This document shows, piece by piece, positions 28,012-34,012 of a stretch of 34,012 nt of DNA (position 1 is the first letter of the stretch; the number at the start of each line of letters is the position of its first letter). Both the position numbers and the translations under genes were made by a program. This DNA comes from Proteiniphilum sp. (GTDB lineage: Bacteria; Bacteroidota; Bacteroidia; Bacteroidales; Dysgonomonadaceae). The stretch covers positions 1-34,012 of the forward strand of contig WOYT01000087.1 of assembly GCA_011620695.1 (NCBI GenBank), written 5' to 3'. Under the pieces are notes generated by a model, which had not been told where the DNA came from, ran no database searches, and was given only the letters and a program-made list of their open reading frames with translations.

Positions 28012-30558
28012 TCATTTCACCTTTTTGTCTGGGAACTTGCGGTTGCTTTCGGGTGGACCCAGATAGCTGGGTTTCAAACCACCCGTGTCGATTACTATTT
28101 TTTGCAGCACAATACCCGGATCCAGTACCCGATAGCGGAGGGTATGGATGCCGGGCCTGGTGATGGTGTGGCGGGTGGCCGACCGGATGATATGCTCTGC
28201 CTGCCACTGTCCCAGTTCACCACGGTAATGACCGTTGAAATTGACCCGCTGCGGAGCCTCTCCATCAAAGGAGACCTCATAGCGCAATCCTTTGTTGTCG
28301 TTGAAGTTGAGGGTTGGGGCCAGTAGCAGCTGTAGTTCGATCTCACCGGTGGTTTCGAAGAATATGTCATATTCCAGGTAAATTTCTTCATCGGGAGAGG
28401 GGTAGCCATTTTGTGGCAGGGTGGTTACACCGGAGAGCGTTTTACCGAAGTGGGGGATCACCTCCCAGTGGATGGTTCCTGTATGATGACTTCGGTTAAA
28501 ATGCTCTGCTTCAATGGAGACATAACCGTTTTGCTCCAGGAATATAAAATCAACAGCAGCCTCTTCCGGGGTGACATAGGTGACCCGGGGCATGATGTTG
28601 TGAGGTGGTTCTTGCCATGAAGTATATCCGATACGCGTTTGATCCATCATATGCGCCCATTTGCCGTCGGCGATGACTGTGTTGTATTCAACCTGCAACA
28701 GTGAGTCGCGTGCAAAGCACTTTTTTACCATATCGGCATACCGGTTGGCACGCAAATCTTTTTGTGCAGCCAGCTGCTGATTCTTTGCCACCGCGTAGTA
28801 CATCTCATAGAGGTTGCTGCAGGCATTGACCGGATAGAGTACCAGCTGATAATAGGCATCTCTGTATTCGGTCGGCAGTTGAGTATATATACGGAACGCA
28901 TCGAGCGCGAGGGAACGGTATTCGTTCACCACCCTTTCAAACTCACCGTAATGCTCAAGGCTGTAGGTGTGTTCATTCAACAGTTCCGGCGTGACCCTCC
29001 GGTTGTATTTCGGGTAGAGGGTAAGGATGCGGGCGATCTCCTCAGCGTATGATGCACCAAATTGTTGGGCAGCCCATTGCTCTGTATGACTCACCAGGTT
29101 TTGCGGGTTGAACTGTTTGGGATCCCAGGCCATATCGAGGAAGAAACTGATGGGATACTCCATTGGTTTAAGGTCTCCCACGTTCACGATCCAGAGCCTG
29201 TCCACCCCATGTTCATAGGCAAGATTCATCTGTTCCCATACGCGCTGTATGGGGTTGATATTGATCCATTTGGAGTTGCGGGGAGCCCCTACATAATCGA
29301 AATGATAATAGATGCCATAGCCGCCTATCCTGGGTTTGGCATTTATGTTGGGCAGCTTGCGGATATTTCCCCAGTTGTCGTCGCAATAGAGGAGCGTCAC
29401 ATCGTCCGGCACCCGCATTCCGTGGTCATAGTAATCCTGTACCTCTTTGTAGAGCGCCCAAACCTGCGGTGTCTGGTCGGCTTTCTTTCCGGTTACTTCT
29501 TCGATGATCTTTCGCTGATCCTTCACGATCTTTTCCAGCAGGGCGATGTTCACACCCTCTTCCATGGCTTCGTCGCCGTCACCCCGCATGCCGACGGTAA
29601 CCACTTTCTCCCACTCGCGGCTTCTTTCGATGCCATACCGCCAGGACTGTTTCAGTGCTTCGGCATTTTTGTTGTAGTCCCAGATATCGGGAAGGTTGTT
29701 CCGTGCCACATACCGGTGCCAGTCGGTCTGTGCCATTGCCATCGGCTCGTGGTGTGAGGTGCCCATGATGATCCCCATTTCGTTAGCCAGTATGCCGTTT
29801 TGCGGGTCATCATCATAAAAGGCACTGCCCCACATTGCCGGCCAGAGGAAATTGCCTCTCAGGCGCAGGATCAGTTCGAACACCTTCTCATAGAAGGCGC
29901 TGTTGAAACCACCGAAGGTGACTTTTGCCCAACCGCTCAGAGCTGGGGCTTCATCATTGAGGAAGATGCCGCGGTAGGTGACAGCCGGTTCTCCGTCACT
30001 GTAACTCCCCTTATGAAAATAGAGCGCCTCTTTTTTCTCCACCGGGACATCGGCCCAGTAGTACCAGGGAGAAACACCCATCTGTTCCGAGAGCTCGTAG
30101 ATGCCATAGACGGTTCCCCGCTTGTCGCTACCGGCAATCACAATGGCTTCGGCAACCCCCTCACAGGGGTTGGCTACCGATTCAATGAGAAACATCTCGC
30201 GCTTTTCTTTCAGTCTCGATGCGTCGAATTTCTTCTGCGCTATAAGTGCATCAATGGCTGAATGGGTGCCGATGGTCCCGATGATGATCAGCGGCATCTT
30301 CGCGGGAGCAAAAGAGCTTATCAGGTTGGGGGTGTGACCGGTTAGTTTTCTGTAATCGTTTTGCAAATCAGATACGGCACGCTGGATACCTTTGTCGGTA
30401 TTGGGATAAAGCAGAATGGAAGCAGTTACGCCCGCTTCATACAGCACCATGGTGTTGCTGTCATGTTGCGTGGTGATGAAACGCTCAACCGCGCCAAGTG
30501 GGCAGGCCAGGCAGCTCAGGGCAACGATCAGGCTAGTGATGATTTTTTTGCTGTTCAT
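28012..30558 (-). CDS. Glycoside hydrolase family 115 alpha-glucuronidase
   Basis: An 848-residue exported protein with a signal peptide at 1-23. Typical GH115 blocks follow in order: GSDKRGTVYGIYELSEQMG (143-161), FLNDEAP (199-205), GNFLWPAMWGSAF (235-247), MGTSHHEPM (265-273), GMRGDGDEAM (323-332), LLYCDDNWGN (389-398) and VGDLKPMEYP. D202, D327/D329 and E372 fall close to acidic residues I remember as important in a B. ovatus GH115 enzyme. A C-terminal beta-sandwich begins near GYVSIEAEHFNRS. GH115 removes alpha-1,2-linked (4-O-methyl-)glucuronic acid, including from internal xylose units, and is a strong marker for glucuronoxylan or glucuronoarabinoxylan use. It follows GH43 by 169 bases and precedes the GH43-esterase fusion by 39. 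Confidence 0.95.
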   Translation of the reverse strand: MNSKKIITSLIVALSCLACPLGAVERFITTQHDSNTMVLYEAGVTASILLYPNTDKGIQRAVSDLQNDYRKLTGHTPNLISSFAPAKMPLIIIGTIGTHSAIDALIAQKKFDASRLKEKREMFLIESVANPCEGVAEAIVIAGSDKRGTVYGIYELSEQMGVSPWYYWADVPVEKKEALYFHKGSYSDGEPAVTYRGIFLNDEAPALSGWAKVTFGGFNSAFYEKVFELILRLRGNFLWPAMWGSAFYDDDPQNGILANEMGIIMGTSHHEPMAMAQTDWHRYVARNNLPDIWDYNKNAEALKQSWRYGIERSREWEKVVTVGMRGDGDEAMEEGVNIALLEKIVKDQRKIIEEVTGKKADQTPQVWALYKEVQDYYDHGMRVPDDVTLLYCDDNWGNIRKLPNINAKPRIGGYGIYYHFDYVGAPRNSKWININPIQRVWEQMNLAYEHGVDRLWIVNVGDLKPMEYPISFFLDMAWDPKQFNPQNLVSHTEQWAAQQFGASYAEEIARILTLYPKYNRRVTPELLNEHTYSLEHYGEFERVVNEYRSLALDAFRIYTQLPTEYRDAYYQLVLYPVNACSNLYEMYYAVAKNQQLAAQKDLRANRYADMVKKCFARDSLLQVEYNTVIADGKWAHMMDQTRIGYTSWQEPPHNIMPRVTYVTPEEAAVDFIFLEQNGYVSIEAEHFNRSHHTGTIHWEVIPHFGKTLSGVTTLPQNGYPSPDEEIYLEYDIFFETTGEIELQLLLAPTLNFNDNKGLRYEVSFDGEAPQRVNFNGHYRGELGQWQAEHIIRSATRHTITRPGIHTLRYRVLDPGIVLQKIVIDTGGLKPSYLGPPESNRKFPDKKVK

Positions 30559-30727
30559 ATGCTTCTCTCCTTTTTATTGTTAACTGTTCTTCGGGAAAAT
30601 GATCCTGTAATTTCCGCTTAGGTGCAAGCATTGGGTGTGCCGTCGGTGCGGCAGCTCCAGCGGAAGTGCTGTCTCTTGTAGTGTCCTCCCGATGCGGATT
30701 GTCATCATTCCCCGTTAGTTTATCTGT
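30559..30727 (-). other. 169-base gap between GH43 and GH115 with nested hairpin and a 42-codon frame
   Basis: Arms 30612-30618 and 30659-30665 (ttccgct / agcggaa) enclose an inner perfect 5-bp stem (30638-30642 with 30649-30653). There is no T-run, so this is not an ordinary terminator; it may be an RNA processing or stability element that adjusts expression inside the operon. A short minus-strand frame (30580-30708, 42 codons, Arg/His-rich) also exists but has no recognisable features. Confidence 0.35.
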
Positions 30728-32314
30728 TTATCTGTTCGAGATATGGTCTTCAATCCGGTAGTAGTCGAAATCGGTATATCCCCCTGTTTCTTTGGTGGCA
30801 TAATAGATCAATCCAAAGCGGTAGCCCATGAAGTGGGGGATGGTATAGGCCATCTGAAGGGTGTTGCCAATGGGTTCCCAGCTCACCCCGTCGAGACTAT
30901 AGTAGCAGTAGGCTTTGTCGGTCCGCTCTCTGAAATCACATTCAATTTTCAGGTGGACGCCATTCTGGTTGAGAGGTATGGAAGCGACCTCCACCGGTTC
31001 CTCTCCTTCACCGTTGATCATCACCACCGCATAACGGCTATTCTCTTTTTTCACGCCCACAAAGGCATATCTCTTTTGCAGGGCAATCATGCCCGCATAA
31101 TCGCCGTTCTTCATACCGGTGACCTCCACGAAAGTGGAGGCGGCACTCTCCGGTCCGAAGGTGCGTTGTGTCAGCGTGTTTCTCGCCTGCAGGGGGGAGT
31201 TGTCGATTCTTCCGCTGGTCAGCCGGAGATAACCCGGTGAATCGGAGAGCGACCAGTAGCGGTTGTCGGGATTGTGATTCCACTGCCAGCAAAGGGGTAG
31301 CGGATCATCGTCCGGCATGCGGTTAAACTCATCTGATGCCACGATTCCCCATACTCCCATTTGTTTACTTACTGGTATATCGAGTGTGTCGGGGACAATT
31401 CCATTTACACCCAGCACCGGCCAGTCGTTCTCCCACTTCATTGGTATCAGGTAGGGGATCCGCCCCACCGCTCCGTAGTCACGGAACATATAGGCATACC
31501 AATCGCCGTTTGGAGTATCGATGATGCTGCCTTGGGCGATACCCCTGTCCCTGAGCAGGAGCTTGCCCTCGTAGGGGCCGGTGATGCTTTTTGCCCGGTG
31601 TACGATCACCGTCCGCATATCGTTGGGCGGCCAGGTGATGTTGAAGAGATAATAATAACCGTTGTGTCTGACCATCTGTGACCCCTCGGCAGGCAGTCCT
31701 ACTCGCTCAGAGGCCACCTTGCTGGCATTGGGTATGATCACCTCATGCAGGCCATTTTCTTTCAGTCCGTCCACTTCGGGGGTAAGTTCGGCAATGCGGA
31801 TGTCACCGGCGCCGTAAATCATGTAAACGCTGCCGTCCTCATCGAAGAAGAGGGTGTGATCATGCAGTACGGGCTCAAAGCTCCTCTCTTGCCACTCTCC
31901 TTTTTCGATATTGTCAGTAGTGTAAACATGTGTTTTTCCCGATGTGGCGGAAAAAGTGGAGACATAGAAAAGTCCATTATGAAAACGGATGCTGCTGGCC
32001 CAGGAGCCGGCACCATAGGCGTTGTTCCCGTTCTCAAGCCGCAGCTTCTCGTTGTCGGCAAGCCTATCATAGGCATAGCTTACCATTTTCCAGTTCACCA
32101 GGTCGTTCGATTTCATGATCGGCAGGCCAGGACTCATGTGCATGGTGGTGCTGCTCATGTAGTAGGTGTCACCCACGCGCACCATGGCCATGTCGGGCAC
32201 ATCTGCCCAGATGATCGGATTGGTGGCTTTTGTTCCTTCTCCTTCTATTGTTGTGCCGCTGTGTAGTGTGAGAAGACACATGGATAGTAGCGATATCTCA
32301 ATAAGTCGTTTCAT
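30728..32314 (-). CDS. GH43 arabinofuranosidase/xylosidase with C-terminal concanavalin-like domain
   Basis: A 528-residue exported protein. The GH43 propeller lies at about 30-320, with base D38 in WADVPDMAM, modulator D152 in LHDHTLFF and acid E210 in LPAEGSQMV. A C-terminal beta-sandwich at about 340-525 (from GIVASDEFN to DFDYYRIED) is the module that closes the active site in many GH43 xylosidases and arabinofuranosidases. The motif set resembles GH43 subfamily 12-like enzymes that remove L-arabinofuranose from arabinoxylan; the subfamily is a guess. A signal peptide occupies the first 20 or so residues. It begins 12 bases after the stop of the shifted tail of GH5, so it is tightly packed behind it. 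Confidence 0.88.
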   Translation of the reverse strand: MKRLIEISLLSMCLLTLHSGTTIEGEGTKATNPIIWADVPDMAMVRVGDTYYMSSTTMHMSPGLPIMKSNDLVNWKMVSYAYDRLADNEKLRLENGNNAYGAGSWASSIRFHNGLFYVSTFSATSGKTHVYTTDNIEKGEWQERSFEPVLHDHTLFFDEDGSVYMIYGAGDIRIAELTPEVDGLKENGLHEVIIPNASKVASERVGLPAEGSQMVRHNGYYYLFNITWPPNDMRTVIVHRAKSITGPYEGKLLLRDRGIAQGSIIDTPNGDWYAYMFRDYGAVGRIPYLIPMKWENDWPVLGVNGIVPDTLDIPVSKQMGVWGIVASDEFNRMPDDDPLPLCWQWNHNPDNRYWSLSDSPGYLRLTSGRIDNSPLQARNTLTQRTFGPESAASTFVEVTGMKNGDYAGMIALQKRYAFVGVKKENSRYAVVMINGEGEEPVEVASIPLNQNGVHLKIECDFRERTDKAYCYYSLDGVSWEPIGNTLQMAYTIPHFMGYRFGLIYYATKETGGYTDFDYYRIEDHISNR

Positions 32315-32326
32315 CTGTTGATATTG

Positions 32327-32581
32327 TTAGACTATTTTTTCCGAAAGATATACATTTTTGATGACAATCGGTTTATTACCTGATGACCAGAATCCGATGA
32401 TGTAGATGTGGGAGGGGTCCAGTTTCACCTGTTGGTCGCCGACCTGCTTGTACATGCTGTGCAGGTCGACCACTACACGGCGTTCACTCCCAAAATCGTA
32501 GATTGCCGGCTGTGACCAGTAATTATTTTCATCGAAGAGGCGAAAGGAGACGCCGGACTCGTTGTCGTTGTTACTACTGCC
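32327..32581 (-). pseudogene. Frameshifted C-terminal tail of the GH5 gene
   Basis: In a frame different from the GH5 reading, 84 codons run from about 32581 to the TAA at 32327-32329. They give a well-formed tail: GVSFRLFDENNYWS, a valine-rich strand, LDPSHIYIIGFWSSG and IVIKNVYLS. This is the closing beta-sandwich seen in many Bacteroidetes surface enzymes and binding proteins. Adding one A to the run at 32582-32584 would join it smoothly to GH5 residue 452 and make a 536-residue protein. Confidence 0.75.
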
Positions 32582-33936
32582 TTTCCATCTTTAAGGGCAG
32601 TCATGATGCCATTGTCCACGATCTGCAGGTCATCATTCACTCCCACAATCTCCAGGTTCACTAATGCACTCGTTGTTCCTGAATTTTCAGATGCATATTC
32701 CCTGAACCAGTGATATACGGGCCATGGACAGGCTTCCGGGTCGTTCAGGAAAGTATATTGCCCCGGTGTGCCTGGTTGGTCTCTGAATGCGGCCAGCCGG
32801 TGGCATTCGGTAAAGAGGAGCCAGCTCACATTCCCGCTCATATCGGCAATATATTTGAAGTTGGCGCCAAATCCGGGACCACCCACCGTTCCGGTGAAGC
32901 TTTTGCCCCAGGAGGCATTGTATTTGGCGGGAGCCCAGTCCATCTCTGTCACCATTATTGGTGCAAAATCGGCTACCGGCTCTACCTGCGCGTTCCAACC
33001 ACGCTGGAAGCTTTCATATCCGCCTCCCATCGTACCGCCCAGCTCCGGGCTGGCCTCCTCGGTATCGCTGCCGTACCAGCCAGGATAAGCATGCACGGCA
33101 TAGCCGATGTTGGGTCCCTCCACCGGGTTGTTGGCAAAGCCGCTGAAGGAGGACTGGTAGGCCAACCCCGGTACCCATATGATGTTGTCTGCATTGGCTC
33201 GTATCTTGTCAACAATGCGCTGGCAGAATGTTTTCATCCGGTCGAAATGGCCCTGTCCATTGCTGGCATAGGTGCCGTCAGGTCCCAAGATATCGATGGG
33301 TTCATTTGCCAGCTCGAACATGATTCCGTTGTTGTTTTTAATTTTGGGGTGTGCCGAGACGATGCTCCACACCTCTTCCAAGAAGAGGTTGTAATCATCC
33401 CCCACAGCAATTTTTCCGGGGCTGACGCCGGGGGGTCGGAACACCACGTACAACCCTTTATCGTTGGCATATTCCGCCATGGGGATAAACACCTCATCCA
33501 GGTATTTCTTAAAGCGAGTGGCTGAGAAACGTTCATGTCCTTCGTAACGAACCGATGGTTTGGCAGGGTCGTCGCTCCAGTAGGGATCCATGTGCATTCG
33601 CACGAAGTTCATCTTCCATCCGGCGGCCAGAATGCCGTCGATCATCATCTGGTTGTAACGGAGACATCCTGCTACATCATAATTATCCCATGCATTTTGA
33701 TTGAAAAAGGGGCTGTAGGTCTGCGCGAAACCATGCAGGTTGATCACCTGCCCCGCATCATTTTTGAGGTATCTTCCTGCCACCTGCAGCTGAGGTAACT
33801 CTGTGTCCGGATCTGTTGTTCCAGGGGAATCGGTTACTGGTGACTCATCCTGTTCATCTGTTTCCGGCAATGGGGTATCCGTACAGGAAGAGAGCAATAA
33901 GCTGCACAAAGTGAACAAAATATATAGGTACCGCAT
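32473..33936 (-). CDS. Glycoside hydrolase family 5 surface lipoprotein, probable endo-xylanase or endo-glucanase, frameshifted near the end
   Basis: As read, 487 residues. A lipoprotein signal peptide ends at C18 (LSSC), followed by an acidic Pro/Thr/Asp/Glu-rich linker, which in Bacteroidetes favours export to the cell surface. The GH5 barrel spans about 50-420: acid/base E212 in FELANEP, H282 and Y284 in VHAYPGWYG, and nucleophile E331 in MVTEMDW. It would make the first cuts in the polymer outside the cell. The backbone specificity is not certain; GH5 subfamilies acting on xylan occur in Bacteroidetes. The last 35 residues (after about K452) are unlike protein and end at TAG 32473, while the natural tail continues in another frame to 32327. 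It is the first gene of block A inside the window, with a terminator-like hairpin just upstream. Confidence 0.85.
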   Translation of the reverse strand: MRYLYILFTLCSLLLSSCTDTPLPETDEQDESPVTDSPGTTDPDTELPQLQVAGRYLKNDAGQVINLHGFAQTYSPFFNQNAWDNYDVAGCLRYNQMMIDGILAAGWKMNFVRMHMDPYWSDDPAKPSVRYEGHERFSATRFKKYLDEVFIPMAEYANDKGLYVVFRPPGVSPGKIAVGDDYNLFLEEVWSIVSAHPKIKNNNGIMFELANEPIDILGPDGTYASNGQGHFDRMKTFCQRIVDKIRANADNIIWVPGLAYQSSFSGFANNPVEGPNIGYAVHAYPGWYGSDTEEASPELGGTMGGGYESFQRGWNAQVEPVADFAPIMVTEMDWAPAKYNASWGKSFTGTVGGPGFGANFKYIADMSGNVSWLLFTECHRLAAFRDQPGTPGQYTFLNDPEACPWPVYHWFREYASENSGTTSALVNLEIVGVNDDLQIVDNGIMTALKDGKAVVTTTTSPASPFASSMKIITGHSRQSTILGVNAV

Positions 33937-33955
33937 TGTTTATAAGTTTATGGTG

Positions 33956-33995
33956 AAAAAAAGAGGACAAGGCATTTTAATTCCTTGCCCTCTTT
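33956..33995 (-). terminator. Intrinsic terminator (or attenuator) just before GH5
   Basis: On the minus strand a 12-bp stem (33983-33994 with 33961-33972, one G-U pair in RNA) with a 10-base loop is followed by a run of seven T. It is a strong rho-independent terminator shape for a minus-strand gene ending beyond the window. It ends only about 20 bases before the GH5 ATG, leaving no room for a separate promoter downstream. Confidence 0.8.
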
Positions 33996-34012
33996 CAGAA
34001 TGAAAAGGATTG

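Noticed and set aside
32575-32590. Programmed ribosomal frameshift in GH5
   Set aside because: The site has only a three-A run, with no classical slippery heptamer and no obvious downstream stimulator; a mutation or sequencing error is simpler.
32710-33525. 271-codon plus-strand frame
   Set aside because: It lies opposite the GH5 catalytic domain, whose active-site motifs clearly show the coding strand.
1-34012. CRISPR arrays, tRNA/rRNA genes, transposases
   Set aside because: No regularly spaced repeats, no cloverleaf-like segments and no transposase-like protein were seen.

Overview
The window is a block of carbohydrate-degrading genes from a Bacteroidetes bacterium, and every gene is on the minus strand, so transcription runs from high to low coordinates. 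Evidence for the phylum: a hybrid two-component sensor/regulator of the Bacteroidetes polysaccharide-utilization type; many exported glycoside hydrolases (GH families 2, 3, 5, 9, 31, 43, 95, 97, 115); a surface-type lipoprotein with an acidic stretch after the lipid Cys; and a promoter matching the Bacteroidetes -33/-7 pattern. Composition is near-even GC. I cannot name the species. No SusC/SusD pair lies inside the window; one may lie beyond base 34012, where a terminator-like hairpin ends an earlier transcript.

Layout in transcription order. Block A (33936 to 13727): GH5 lipoprotein with a frameshifted tail, GH43 arabinofuranosidase/xylosidase type, GH115 alpha-glucuronidase, atypical GH43 fused to the tail of a carbohydrate esterase, GH31 alpha-xylosidase with a PA14 insert, GH95, then three cytoplasmic enzymes (aldo/keto reductase, zinc alcohol dehydrogenase, amidohydrolase-type lactonase), then a large multimodular GH3. 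Next is the hybrid two-component regulator (13542 to 9643) with its own promoter. Block B (9346 to 1): a second GH31, GH43-CBM6, GH97, GH9, a 65-residue secreted protein and the start of a GH2.

Biological reading. GH115, several GH43, a GH3 of beta-xylosidase type, GH31, GH95 and GH97 together point to a heavily decorated glucuronoarabinoxylan (cereal type), resembling the complex-xylan locus of Bacteroides ovatus as I remember it; a xyloglucan-like substrate is the main alternative because GH9, GH31 and GH2 occur there too. The most interesting part is the GH95 plus three-enzyme cassette. GH95 carries Thr where fucosidases usually have His, a change linked to alpha-L-galactosidase activity. 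The three enzymes match, in family and order, the L-galactose to D-tagaturonate route described in Bacteroides vulgatus. The locus therefore seems to release a rare sugar from xylan side chains and oxidise it, with gene products from one transcription unit.

Several signs of gene erosion are present: a one-base frameshift in GH5, an esterase tail without its catalytic Ser half, a 39-codon orphan fragment between the regulator and GH31, and a 65-residue secreted protein that may be a deletion derivative. I saw no tRNA, rRNA, CRISPR array, transposase or insertion sequence.
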